From assembly GCA_021464415.1 (NCBI GenBank), contig CM038469.1, positions 15,664,501 through 15,728,500 of the forward strand: a stretch of 64,000 bases of DNA. Reading direction: 5' to 3'. The DNA is from Lonicera japonica. Taxonomy: Eukaryota > Streptophyta > Magnoliopsida > Dipsacales > Caprifoliaceae. Every line of letters starts with the position of its first letter. The stretch's first letter is position 1. This document shows, piece after piece, positions 33,075 through 45,331 of this stretch. The notes under the pieces were generated by a model. The model was not told the DNA's origin. It searched no databases and saw only the letters and a program-made list of their open reading frames with translations. The position numbers and the translations under genes were made by a program.

Positions 33075-34695
33075 ATGAGTAACTATGTGTCTTATGATCG
33101 GCCGTCTGAATCGAATAAGTCATTTGTAAATCAGTTATCATCTGTATCTATTCCTAACAGTGTGCAGGAAGCCTTGAACGATCCAACATGGAAAGTAGCT
33201 ATGGAAGATAAGATGAAATCCTTGAAAAAGAATGGCACATGGGATATAGTTGAATTGCCGCTAGAAAAAAGGCGCGTTGGTTGCAAATGGGTGTATACGG
33301 TGAAATATAATGCAGATGGAACCATCTAAAAATACAAAGCACGACTAGTAGCTAAAGGCTACACCCAAACATATGTGATCGATTATTTGGACACATTTGC
33401 ACTAGTGGCAAAAATTAACACTGTGCTTGTCTTGCTTTCTTTAACTACAAATCTGGATTGGCCGTTACAACAATTTGATGTAAAGAATGCATTCTTATAT
33501 GGGGACTTGGAGGAAGAGGTATACATGAAATTCCCACCTGGGTATGAAGTTTCCGTGGAACATTAAAATAAAGCGTGCAAATTGAAAAAGTCTTTGTATG
33601 ATCTGAAACAATCTCTGAGAGCTTGGTTTGGAAGGTTCGCTAGATCAATAAGAAAATTTGGTTACAAACAAAGTAATTCCGATCATACGTTGTTTTTGAA
33701 GAAGTGCCATAGGAAGATCACATCACTTATTGTGTATGTTGATAATATGGTGGTTACCGAAAATGATCCACAAGAACTAGAAGCACTAAAGAAATATCTA
33801 TCTCAAGAGTTCGAGATGAAAGATCTTGGCAAATTGAAGAATTTTTTGGGAATCTAAGTGTCTAGGTCTTCAAAAGGAATCTTTTTATCTCAGAGAAAGT
33901 ATTCGTTGGATTTACTAAGTGAGACTAGAATGTCTGACTGCCAGCCATCAGAAACACCCATGGAAGAATGTTTGAAATTAAAAATTGAAGCTGATCAAGT
34001 AACAGTTGATAAAGGGTGTTATTAGAGATTAGTGGGGAGACTGATGTACTTAGCACATACTAGGCCTGGTATTTCTTATACATTGAGTATAGTGAGTCAA
34101 TTCATGCATAATCCTGGAGAAAAGCATATGAAGGCTGTTATGAAGATCATAAGTTATCTGAAGGCGGCTCTAGGAAAAGGGATTTTATTTACAAAGAACA
34201 TTGATTTTTTGAAAGTTGAAGGATACACTGATGTTGATTGGGCCGAAAATGTAAGTGACAGAAGGTCTACATCAGGATATTTCACGTTTGTTGGTGGAAA
34301 TCTTGTTACTTGGAGAAGTAAGAAACAGAATGTCGTTTCTTGCTCGAGCTCTGAAGTTGAATATCGAGGGATGGCAATGGGAGTTCAAGAGTTATTATGG
34401 ATGAAGTTATTATTGACTGACCTAGGTTATCCACCGAGAGAACCTATGATGTTATATTGTGATAACAAATCAGCATGTGACATTACTCAAAATCCGGTTC
34501 AATGTGATAGAACAAAACATGTGGAAGTGGATGGGTTTTTTTATCAAAGAAAAATTGGAAGAAAACGTGGTTGCTGTGCCTCATATATGTTCAGAAGATC
34601 AGTTGGCTGATGTTCTTACTAAAGTTGTTTCCAACAGAGTATTTTCTAGACTGGTCAGTAAGTTGGGCATGTTTGATATTTATGCACCAACTTGA
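33075..34695 (+). pseudogene. Copia reverse transcriptase and RNase H, broken
   Basis: Motifs in order: [71 protein letters not shown], and the catalytic loop YVDNMVV. The usual YVDD is YVDN, so the second aspartate is lost. RNase H has VEGYTDVDWA, SSSEVEYRGMA and YCDNKSA. Stops at 33328, 33564, 33855 and 34023 and a frameshift in a T run near 34535 complete the damage. The last codons end at a stop before the purine tract. Confidence 0.88.
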
Positions 34696-34702
34696 GGGGG
34701 AG

Positions 34703-34869
34703 TGTTAAAATATTCTATTTTTAATTATTTTCCTTATACTAGTAGGTTTAGGTTTCCTTTTCCGATTAGGTTTCTTATTCTCATTGTATTGTATATCCCC
34801 TATAAATAGGGCCTCCCTTGTACAAATATCATTCAAGTAATCATAAATTTCTCTTATCTATTTTCAAGT
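34703..34869 (+). repeat. 3' LTR of the Copia element
   Basis: The 167-bp partner of 29659-29825, seven substitutions and no indels between them. It is preceded by the purine tract TTGAGGGGGAG. Confidence 0.93.
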
Positions 34870-35737
34870 TCTATTACCAACCCTACTAACAACTATAAAA
34901 TAATTCAAATTTTATTTGCTTTTAATAAAAATATGGTAATCAAATCTATGAGAATTAGATAATTTTTATATTAAATCGAAAGCTTATGTTTTAAAATACA
35001 CATATAAACAAAGATTAAAAAAAACTAATTAAACCTCTAATTTACACGTAATAAAACCTAATTAACATGATTAGACACGACTAACACAACATATCTCAAA
35101 TTTTATGTCAATTTTGTTTTAAAATTCAGACACGAATACGACATAATACGATTTTGTATTAAAAATTCTAGAAACGAACATGAATACTTAACTCAATTTT
35201 GTATCATATTATCATATTGTTTCTAAAATTTCCACTTCTAGGTCCAACCACAATTAATTTTTTTGGGGGAGGGGGTGCGGGTTCAATGTTTTCAACATAA
35301 GGCATGCCTTAGGTTAGGCATAGTTTTAGATGGGTTGGATTCTGATCTTTCCAACCTACTCACAATTGTACCCATTACCATCCCTACTAACATCTACAAA
35401 AATATTCAAATTTAATTTGCTTTCAAAAAGTTTTTTTTTTAAATATGGCAATCAAATCTATGAGAATTAGATAATTTATATTAAATTAAAAGCTTATGTT
35501 TTAAAATTAAGACATATAAAGAAAGATAATTAAAAAAAACTAATTACTGATTTAATTAGGACAGGTAAACATCTATTTATAAAGTTATGTTCATGAACAT
35601 TTAAAGCGGTCTTATTATCATCATTTGTTTTTTATAATCCTTAATGTGCAAAAAAATAAAGCAAAGAAGACATGTACATAAGTCTATTTATTTATTACAG
35701 AGTTAGTTTTTCATGAAATAAACTAATTATATACTTA

Positions 35738-35772
35738 CTAGCCTTTGGAGGACACTCTGCGTGTGTGCAAAT
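35738..35772 (-). other. Candidate Helitron 3' end
   Basis: On the minus strand: TTTGCACACACGCAGAGTGT, then CCTCCAAAGGCTAGT. An imperfect GCACAC/GTGT hairpin followed about 10 bp later by CTAG before T is the layout of Helitron 3' ends. Confidence 0.35.
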
Positions 35773-36437
35773 TCGAAGAAGCAAAAGACCAATCTTCACT
35801 TAGATCTTAATTTATTTATTTTTGGCATAATCTACTTAGTATAGCAAATTGCATAAATAAACTATATATATCATATATATTTTTTTTGGTAAACATATAT
35901 CATATATTAAACTTTTTAATAATGTTGCAAGTGTCTAATTATATAAAATCTTAATAAAACAATTGTAAATTGGACTATGTAAATATGTTAGGAAAAAGAA
36001 GCAAAGTATTATGTAGTAAATGGAAAATTAATTAAAGGCTATTCCATGGTTTAATTTCTAAAGGGTTGTATTTCTCATGGTATCGTATACTAATAAATTA
36101 TTTTCATATGTATATGTATGTGTATTTTATTTGAGTATTGTTTTGAATGATAGATTTATAATATTTGATGCCATTTGGTGCTTGATAACATTTTAGGTAC
36201 TGTTGCACAATTTATTTCTTCAATCTATTACATTGAGTAAATTAATGCTAAATTCTTTTAAGATTTATATAAAGAATATTAGTTTTTTCAAAAAAAAAAT
36301 AATAAAAAAAATTCACAAATGTGTGTTACCACTTAGGTTAACACCTTTTTTTGGTGTGTCTATGCAATTATTAGAATGTCCTTACCATTTTCTTTCTGTT
36401 TTTTTTCTTTCATATCAAGGGTAATTTATTCAATCAT

Positions 36438-36470
36438 TGCACACACGTAGGGTGCGCTTCGGATGCTAAT
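36438..36470 (+). other. Candidate Helitron 3' end
   Basis: TTGCACACACGTAGGGTGCG, then CTTCGGATGCTAAT. Same arrangement as at 35738 and 40001: a GC-rich hairpin, then CTAA before T. Confidence 0.35.
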
Positions 36471-36945
36471 AATTAATAAAAAATAAGGAAGATTTTTCAT
36501 GTCTTAATCAAATTACTAAAATGCCTTTACTAGGCCTTACGTGCTAAGAAATTAAAAAAAAAATTCAATTAAGAGATTCAAATACAAAACCTTACATATA
36601 AAATGAGATTCACAACGGAATTATCTACACAATTAATTAAGCACGAAAAAGTTTCTTTTTTTTTTTCAATTGAATTACTAAAGTACCTCTACATGCTAGA
36701 GAATAAAGAAAATTTAATTTAGGGATTCAAACCCCAAACTTTACAAATAAAATGTGCTTTACTTTACCTTTAACTAAACACAATAATATGTTTCAAAAGT
36801 GTTGCAACTTGACCAAACCCAAAGAAGGATTTTTTTTTCAATTTAATTACTAAAATATCCCTATGCTCTATGAGGATATAGAAAAAATAAATTAAGGTAT
36901 TTAAACCCTTTCTTTGGCATCTCTATACAAATACTAAAATATCTC

Positions 36946-38975
36946 TGTAAATACCTCATTTTGCAACCCCGTAAGAAATCCAAACTCTAGGAAAATGAAC
37001 ACGCATGCATGCACGAGAATTCCTAGATGCATACATATTGTTTACATATAATACAGATCAAAGAAGGAAGCCAAAAGGACACTCGGACGAGAAGTTATGA
37101 GAATTACCAGAAATTGCCGGAACAAAAACCGTCAAAACTCTTAGAAACTTTTGAAAGGGGAGTTCACAATTTATGATCATCCTAAAACTTTTAGGGTTGT
37201 TATACATTTCCACAAGAAGAAACATATTCAAAAGTCAGCTCAATCTGATGATCGGATCTCCGGGAATTCAGAAAATCAAGAGTTTACTTCGGGTAATCAA
37301 AAGATGACCTTCCCAAAGTAAAAATGAGCTAAAATTTAGTCATTAGACAAGGTATAAAATGGGGAACAATATACTAAAAATTAGATCGATTCGATAAGCC
37401 GTTTGACGGGAATTAAAAAACTCGCGTACGGATACGCACCTCTAGGGGTGTGTCCACACGACACACAAGGGTGTATGTCTTGGGGACACACTCATTAGAG
37501 GGTGTGTCCACACTACACACACCTATGTGTGCAGTGGGGATACAAGACTTTGGGGCTTGTGTCCGCGAAAAATCCTTCCCAGCCAATTTTTCATTTTTTT
37601 TGCTTTTTGATAATTCTTGACCTCTAAAAATCATGAAATTTTGTGGAGAGTTATGAAATATTACTAGGAATAACATATTAAAAAATCATCTCGATCTGAC
37701 GGTCGTATCTTCGGGAATTTGAAAAACCGAAAATTCAGCTCGAAAAATCAAACGGGGACCTTCTCGATGTCCAAAAATTTTGAAATTTTGACATAAGTAG
37801 TTATTAACATGTGTAATAACATATGAAAAAAATTAGATCAGTCCGATGTTTAGTTTGTCCGAAATTGCAAAAACCGTCACACGTTTAATTAGGGGTTTGT
37901 TCGCGGACGCACCCAAGATATTTGTCCACGGATACACCCTTTGTCCACGGACAAACACTTACAGGCCCGACCCATTAATTATTCTACAGCTATAAATACA
38001 CTTGCATTGACCCTATTTGAAGCATCAGTCAGCTTTGGGACTTCGGGAATAGTGCTATAAATTAGTATTCTACTATTTTCAAGACTCTCAGGTATTTTTT
38101 ATCTCAGTCTGTCTTTAATTTTTTTTATATGTCTTTCTTTTATTAGTTATAATTGATTAATCGCATGTAAAAATTATTGTTTATCTCAAAATCAATCCAG
38201 ATTTCATATTTAAACCTTGTTTCAAAACCAAAGGCATGGAACGAGCTGTAATTATTTTTAAACATGTTTTTACCAGTCAATTTCATAAAATCCCAGTTTT
38301 ATCCATCTCGATCCATGAAAGAATCAATACATGTTTGTACTCGGTTTAATCTATAAATCGCAGTGCTTACCTAAATATCCAATATGAGAGTACTGGATTC
38401 GTCAATGCCGATTTAAATTATTAAACTGTGGTACACTATTGACAAATGAATCTCAAGGATTACCAGATATCCGATTCCACATCGAATTAGCTTCCAAAAA
38501 ACCCTAAATCTTTCCAAAAACACTTGTTTTGCTATTTATCATTATAAAAATAATCTTTCAAATCACACACACACACCGATTTCTAAAATTGAAGGGCGAA
38601 TTATGAAGCACATGCTTTTTATCCCCACCCCAAAATCTTGTTTTCCTAAAAGTATAGGTTGATTTACGATTACATCAATTTACATGCAAATGTTCAATTA
38701 TAATTCCACGCATATCCTACTCAGAGATTGAAAGGGCGAATTGGGTACCTAACAGTTTCCCGATTCGTAACTTAATCTCTGAACCTTCGAATTAACTGGT
38801 TTCGCATTAATTGTGTTTAAGAGGTCGTTTAATTTAATCCCCGACTCTGATTCCTTTGCAAATCGCCACTTTTTTTTTATAATAACACGAACCGTTTTCC
38901 AAAACTCAACCGATAAACCGGAGGAATCACCACCGAGAGGGCCGGCGTTGTAAGCACGGGTTCTCATAGTCTCCC
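36946..38975 (+). repeat. Gypsy/Tat-like long LTR (solo or truncated)
   Basis: It begins TGTAAATACCTCATTTTGCA like the fragments at 28366 and 40484. It contains a TATA box (37989) about two-fifths before the end and a long U5-like part ending near a CACGGGTTCTCATAG block. The layout resembles Tat-type Gypsy LTRs. No PBS, gag or pol follows, so it may be a solo LTR. The internal stretches 37150-37600 and 37620-37960 are diverged tandem copies. The right edge is uncertain. Confidence 0.4.
37989..37998 (+). promoter_or_regulatory. TATA box in the LTR-like region
   Basis: GCTATAAATACACTTGC in an otherwise mixed-composition stretch, followed by a plausible transcription start about 30 bp on. Suggests the promoter of the LTR. 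Confidence 0.4.
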
Positions 38976-40169
38976 CTATTCTTTTTCCCTCTTTCTTATC
39001 AACAATAATTTAATAAATTGCCTTACGTGGCTTTTACTGCATTCTGCAGCTTCCCTAGCTACTTGCACTAACTCCCCATTTTTCCCTCTACACTATTTAT
39101 CAATTACTTTTGCTTAAAAAAATAAATTAATACATTACGTTTGTTGTACTTCTTAAGACATGTGTGAGATCTAATAATATTTTTTCAACTATACTATGGA
39201 TGAAAAATCGTGCTTTTATGTCATGTTTGGGCCCGACAATACACTACGTGACAAAGAATAATAAGCAAGTCACGAAGTCATGTTATTTTTATGAAACAAA
39301 AACATAACATACCTAAAACACATCACGAGACAATATATATGATTATAGTTTTAGGGTCATAATAAATGCGTTATAACATGAGTTGAAATATGAATTTCCT
39401 CTAATTTATATCCTATAAAACCACGACAAGAAACAATTAACACAACATATCTCCTATTTAGTTTTAAATTTTAGACACGAACATGAATTTCATATCATTG
39501 CATTCCTAAAATTTTCGCCTCTCGATCCAAGCACAATTAATTAATGGAGACGATATTTTTCAAATAACACTTGCCTGCTCAGGCCAGGAAGGATACAAGT
39601 TGGACATGCTTTAGAATGGTCGAGTTTGGATCTTGCAAACCTGCTCTATCCATTGCCATCCCTACTAACAACTAAAAAAGAGATTCAAATTAAATTTTCT
39701 TTTAAATAAAAATATAATAAATCAAATTTATGGGGGGATTGGATAATGTTTATTTCATCGAAAGATTATGATTTAATATTTACACATATAAATCTAAAGA
39801 GAGAATGGGAAAAAATTAATTACTATTTTAAGATAGCTAAACATGTATTTACATATCCTATAATTATGAATTGTTTTATATAATCCGTAATATACACCAA
39901 ACTAATCAAAAAGGACATGCAAATAATTTTACTTATTTATTACAGAGTTAGTATTATGATACATACTATCTTTTTGTCTAATTTATTTATTTCATCCGCT
40001 GCACACATGTAGGGTGTACCGGGAAGCTAGTATTTATAAAGGATGTTGCTTTATAAGTATTAATTAGTATATTTCAAAAATATAAATTTTGTTAAGATGT
40101 GATTTTGTTCTAAGAGTTATAACACTAAAAAAAGAAAAAAACCCTAAAAGGTTAATGAGAGAGAAAGTG
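38976..40169. other. Repeat copy related to 28700-29650 and 34875-35570
   Basis: 39000-39860 aligns with the repeat unit around the Copia insertion (ACATGTGTGAGATCTAATA, GCCATCCCTACTAACAAC, GATTAGATAAT-like blocks). It runs to a Helitron-like 3' end at 40001-40031. No gene. Confidence 0.5.
40001..40031 (+). other. Candidate Helitron 3' end
   Basis: CTGCACACATGTAGGGTGTA, then CCGGGAAGCTAGT. Hairpin-forming GCACAC...GTGTAC arms lie about 8 bp before CTAG followed by T. Third member of the same motif in this region. Confidence 0.35.
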
Positions 40170-40917
40170 CATGAAAGTGTAGATATTTTGGTGTATGCTT
40201 TGTGTGTGAGTGGGAATGGTATTGATTTGATGTTTCAAAGTGAGGGAAAACAATATCTAAAGGCTAAAAATGACCGTATACTAATTAAATGGAATGTGTG
40301 CCCTTCAATTTAGATATTTTAAAATAGGAAATGTTGGTTAACTTTTGTATTTTATAATATAGATAGCTCAAGAGTTGTTTTTTAAATAGAGCTCGTAAAT
40401 TTTAAGAAAATAATTTTTTTTAGATAGTGAAGTAATACCACCTTCAAGTTACATATGCAATGATTTGGCTTGATTTGGTTTTTGTAGAAAACCCATTTTG
40501 CGACCCTTGCAAGAAACTTGCAAAAAGTTATCACATTGAGCCCATAAGTCATCAAAACACTAGAATAAACACAGAGGTGGATTGTAGAACGACAAACCAC
40601 TTTATTGTGCTAGAATGTCGCATGAAATATCATCGAATCCATCTCCGACCAGTCTAACAGACATCATTGGTCACAAGCTTACCCTCGAACAGTTTGTTGC
40701 ACGACATTTTCTTTATTATTTGGGAATGTCGCTCGACATTCCTTGGGAGTACTATAAATACCCCCACACCCCCATTGGAATAAGGACATGAAGTTCACTC
40801 ACAATTTCCCCCTTTCTCTCATATTTTATAATTCCAAAGCCTTTTCAAAAGCACTTTTAGTATTATGTGATTTACGGAAAAAATATCGTGTTTAGTATTG
40901 ACACCCGGGGTGTTATA
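40170..40917 (+). repeat. Dispersed repeat copy B with LTR-like end
   Basis: 40170-40610 matches 28055-28500. From 40484 (TGTAGAAAACCCATTTTGCG) it continues as an LTR-like stretch with ACTATAAATACCCC at 40751 and ends near GACACCCGGGGTG. Probably the 3' part of a Gypsy-like element whose LTR is complete here but cut short in copy A. Confidence 0.45.
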
Positions 40918-41586
40918 TTATAATATCAAACCACTAAAAATATTTCAAGAGAAAAGGCAAGTATACATTGGAAGTTTCTTTGCCGCACTTTATTTCTCTC
41001 TTATTATATATTATCTCGTTGGGAAGGTAATCGCCTAAACTTCTCTTTAAATTAAGTTATATATATGCATACGTGTTTAAATTACTCGCAATGAAGACTT
41101 TGTATAACTGTTGTTATGTCCATTTCTAGTTGGATAAACATACTATTAAATTATCGGTATTCCGCTACTTTTAATATTGTCTTTTCAAAACACTGATAAA
41201 ACCTTTTCAAAACAAAAAAATAATATAAATTGAAGTATCGTTTGGATAAAACAAACTTTCAAAACTTGGACCGATCAATTTTTATGTTAGAATACCGTCC
41301 AGATATATCATATCTTCCATATAGACTAAGATATACTTGGTGCACTTTCCTCAGGACTAAATTCCATATCAAATAAATTTTGACAAGATTCAAACTTTTC
41401 TAATATTCTAAACCAATAAAATGAGATTTTTAGCATTGTTATATGAGGAAACAATATTGAATCATCTCACTAGTTCAAAACTAATAAACAATTTGTCACA
41501 AATAATCAAACTTTGACAGAACAAAAATATCGGATCCAGGAATACATGGTTTTTCCCATTTCCCCTAAATTAGGTTTGCAATAGAC
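40918..41586. other. AT-rich DNA, no gene seen
   Basis: Flank between the LTR-like piece and the second Copia element. No domain or obvious repeat boundary. Confidence 0.5.
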
Positions 41587-41591
41587 GTTCT

Positions 41592-43136
41592 TGTTAGCCG
41601 AATTTTAACCCTAGAGGGGGGGGGGTGAATAGGGTTTACAAAACTTAATGCGGAATTAAAAAGTTTCAAGAAAAGTTTTAAGAATAAAACTTTAACTCAA
41701 TGAATATCAAGGAAATATGCAAAGTAATCAATCTCAAGAATAAGCAATAAATATAAATGTAAGTAAATAAAGAGCTTGAGTTAGAGAGATTAAACCAAGT
41801 GAGACTATGATGTTTTGTTCTCGCAGTTTGGTTGTTTAGACCATACGTCTCGGATAGTGCCCCCGAGAAATTCCACTAAAATCGATTTTCTTACGAGTGA
41901 AAATCAAACCTTTACAAGTGTAATCTTTCTCACTCACTCAACAAGTGTTGTTCTTCTCACAACACTCTACAAGTGTGATTCTACTCACCACACTCAACAA
42001 GTGTTGTTCTTCTCACAACACTCTACAAGTATGATTCTACTCACCACACTCAAACACAAAAATTAACCTTCTTGCTATCATATGAGATAAACCTCTCACA
42101 ATTGATGAATAAAGATAGTTTGGTGATTCACACCAATGAACAATAACTCTCAAGTGTATTTGGAGATTACAAATGAAGCTCACACTAGAGTTATCAAGAT
42201 TGATCAATAAATAAGCTCAAAGATGAATAATATGATCAATGAAATGAATTGAATACTTAAATAACTTTGTATATATGTAAAATGAGTTTGTAGAATGATT
42301 CAAGTATATTATAACATGTCTAAGACCCCATATATATAGCTCCTAAAAGTTTATGGCCGTTGGGGGTGATTAAAAAAGGTTTTGGGTCAAAGGTATACAT
42401 TTTCAAACTTTCCAACAGCTAGTTTTGTTGACTAGAAATTCAAATTGTTTTGATAATATCTCATAATCTGACCATTAGATCATGCTCAAATTTTAGTCAA
42501 AAGTGCGATGTTGTCTAACTACTGTAAAAATTTCAAAATGATCGGAGTCCGGGAAAGCTTCCATCAGACCGTTAGATCAAAGCAGTGCAAAAACTAAGCG
42601 AATCTTAAATGTAAAATAAAAATATATTTTCAATTTAGCAATTTTAGTTATAAATAAAATTCGAATGATTTGTGAATCTCAAAGATTTGTTTATAAGATA
42701 CCTATTTTTATGAGAGTTTAAAATATGATCATTTAAAATTAATATGCATGAATATGTTTGAGCTATATATATTGATCAATTAAGAAACTTAACATAAATC
42801 CTAAGCATCACTCAATTATCGAATTAACAAGTCTTCAAATGCTTTGATTTGTTTCTTCAATATGATCTTCACTTGCATCATTTGCCTTGAAACTTTTTCA
42901 TCTATTCCTTTGATCTTTGATCTTTATGAATTGCATGAGTTCATGTGACAGTAGAGAGAATCTCGTGGATTGTTGATACACTTAATAAGGTTTTGGTTTT
43001 AGTTCTCGGGATACTTCGGAAAAACAATGCAGCTTGTTAAATCGGTTTAAACCAAATACATTTAAAATACATGTAAAATACACATGATTAACTTTTTGTC
43101 ATTATCAAAATAAGAGTAAGACATTCTAGATCAACA
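41592..43136 (-). repeat. 3' LTR (left) of the SIRE-like Copia element
   Basis: Matches 45332-46974. It lacks a ~77-bp stretch present in the right LTR at about 46497-46580, and both share the tandem motif CAACAAGTGTTGTTCTTCTC with CTACAAGTGTGATTCTACTC. Confidence 0.88.
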
Positions 43137-43599
43137 GTCTCTCTCTTTTTAATGATGATAATAAATTAATGTGTGTTATCAATAAATAATAATATTTTGA
43201 GGAGTAAATTTTTAAACAATAAATAAGCTTCCCTTTAATATATACATATAAGTAAAAATAGAGAATAATAAGTAATCCAAGCAATATAATAAAATGAAAG
43301 TAATAGTTTAATAGTTAAAACTTAAATATAGTTATAGTTCTAAGAGTGTGTACCATTATCACTCTTTAAAACTTGGCTTAAAAACTCACACACATTATTT
43401 CTCCCCATTTGACATCATCAAAAAGAAGGAGTCACACTTGAGGTTATGGTTATGGTTGTGCTGAATTGGACTCAAGTACACGTCACCAAGTGGATCGTCT
43501 CGAGCTGTTGGAAAAAAATTAACTTAGGCCAACATGCTGTTTTTGAGGTTAGCATGTTGTTTTGCTGCTCTAGAATCATCAAAAATCTGTTGGAATCTC

Positions 43600-43938
43600 A
43601 AGTCCTTTGTGGGAGAATTGTGATAACTCTTTGCAAAGAACTCCGATTGATGCACTATAAATTGAGTTAAAAAGTAGCCACATAGAGATTTCTAGAAATA
43701 TATGGTATAACTCCTAGTTCTCAGCCAATTGGTACAGTTTTAGCTATGAAGTTGCACAATGTCCATATCAAGTCCTTTGTGGGAGAATTGCTATAACTCT
43801 TTGTAGAAAACTCCAATTGATACACCGTAAATTGGGTTAGAAAGTAGACATATAGAGCTTTCCAAAAATATATGGTAGAGCACCTAGTTCTCAGCCAATT
43901 GGTACCGTTTTAGCTGTGAAGTTGTACCATTTCCAATT
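43600..43938. repeat. 170-bp tandem duplication inside the element
   Basis: Two units starting AGTCCTTTGTGGGAGAATTG at 43601 and 43771 share TCTCAGCCAATTGGTAC and TTTTAGCT-TGAAGTTG. Non-coding. Confidence 0.85.
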
Positions 43939-44263
43939 TTCTGCTGCCATTTTTGCTTCTTTTTTTTTTATTGCTCAACAAAATGTCAATACACGAAATA
44001 TAACATGCAAAAGAAAACAAGTATGAATGTTAAAAATATAAAGCATTTAAAAGTCTTACAAACATTGATCACTATACACACATTTTCTCCCCTTGTGGCA
44101 ATATCAAAAAGGGATCAAGGCTACGGAGAGAAAATAGTAGCTCCAAGTGTGCTTCATCTATGAGGCCAAGATTTACATGCCTCTCCATCTTTTGCCATAA
44201 GGCAAAGGTATGCCATTTCTTTATCACTTGAATTGGTATCGAATTCGTCTTTTTCCGAATCGC

Positions 44264-45130
44264 TTAAAGGTCATTGAGTGCATATTTCAATCTCTTATAC
44301 AATTTTTCTTTCTTCTCTCTTTTCTTATTTCTTCTAACCGAACAATTTGACTTGTAATGTCCCGATTCATGACAATGAAAGCACTTTCTTTCCTCGTTAT
44401 CAATTTTTGGTTGAATTGATCTACCTTTGAAGTTCTTTGAGGACGAGGAATTGTCATTGACCTTCTCTTGAGAGTACTTCTTCTTTGCTAGGAATTTTTT
44501 AAAATTCCTAGAGAGAAGTGATATGTCTTCATCTTCTCCCATTGGCTTAATGCCATCCTCATGTTAGCTTGCTGTGAGGGCTAGATTCTTCTTCGGTTTT
44601 GCATTTACTTCATCTTCTTTTTCCAACTCTTTTTCATGGGTTTTAAGAGAACCCAAGAGTTCATCCATACTAAAAGTCTTGAGATTCTTAGCCTCTTGAA
44701 TCATCGTCACTTTTGGTTGCCACTTCTTAGGAAGAATCCTAAGAATTTTCCTTATCTTATCTTCATTAGAATAAACTTTTTCAAGAAGATCCAAATCATT
44801 AGTAATAATAGAAAATCTATTATATATGGAGGTAAGAGATTCGTTAGGCTCCATCTTAAACAATTCATAATCACGAATAAGCATATTAATATTATTATCT
44901 TTGACTTGAGAAGTTCCTTCATAGGCAACCTCAAGCTTATCCCAAATCTCTTTGGCGGTTTTGCAACTAGAGATTTTGTTATATTCATCCATGCTTAATG
45001 AACAATTTAAAAAGTTTAAAACTTTAGCATTAAATTGAATTTTCTTAATATCGTGCTCGTCATATTCGGACATTTGTTTGGGAAATTTATTTCCTCTCAT
45101 CAGTTTTGAAAATCTCAAAGGGTCCCTCAA
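44264..45130 (-). pseudogene. Copia gag (UBN2 type) with zinc knuckle
   Basis: First part 45130-44564: KIQFNAKVLNFLNCSLSMDE, then CKTAKEIWDKLEVAYEGTSQ and FKMEPNESLTSIYNRFSIIT, a UBN2-type retrotransposon capsid. After a TAA at 44564-44566 (in ALTAS-stop-HEDGIKP) it continues in the same frame to 44264 with KCFHCHESGHYKSNC, a CX2CX4HX4C zinc knuckle. The sequence style (lysine-rich, KxLAxTAS.HE.) fits SIRE-lineage Copia gag. The protein is split by the stop and no pol follows. Confidence 0.82.
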
Positions 45131-45318
45131 TTATAACCCTCCATTGTACAAAATCATTAGATTGTAAAAAAGTATACATTATATTTTTTCAAGAGCTATA
45201 GTTTTTTCCATCAAACAATGGTGGTCTAAAGGTGGAAAGACCTTCGAAAAAATCGATTACTTGATAGAAAGACATGATCGTAAACTTTAAGATTGAAATA
45301 TCAAAATAAGTGTACAAC

Positions 45319-45331
45319 ATCTGATACCAAT
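45319..45331 (-). other. Primer-binding site of the SIRE-like element
   Basis: Minus strand ATTGGTATCAGAT just inside the right LTR, close to TGGTATCAGAGC for tRNA-Met priming. It fixes the element's orientation as minus. Confidence 0.7.

Larger units (their letters stand above)
29659..34869 (+). mobile_element. Ty1/Copia LTR retrotransposon, full-length but inactive
   Basis: Two 167-bp LTRs (29659-29825 and 34703-34869) differ at 7 positions, about 96% identical. A perfect 5-bp target duplication TCTAT flanks it (29654-29658 and 34870-34874). The primer-binding site TGGTTTCAGAGC follows the 5' LTR directly and a purine tract (TTGAGGGGGAG) precedes the 3' LTR. Gene order is gag, protease, integrase, reverse transcriptase, RNase H, which defines Copia. 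Many stops and at least two frameshifts make it non-autonomous. The empty site is confirmed by related repeat copies near 35370 and 39650. Confidence 0.95.
34875..36945. other. Repeat mosaic downstream of the Copia element
   Basis: No gene. 34875-35040 continues the host repeat cut by the Copia insertion. 35040-35570 is a second adjacent copy of the same unit. 36480-36945 has about four copies of a module 'caatttaattactaaaa-t-cc'. Two Helitron-like 3' ends lie here (see separate entries). Confidence 0.5.

Noticed and set aside
40089..40313. Plus-strand frame of 74 codons
   Set aside because: It lies in a dispersed repeat whose other copy (28055-28500) does not keep the frame.
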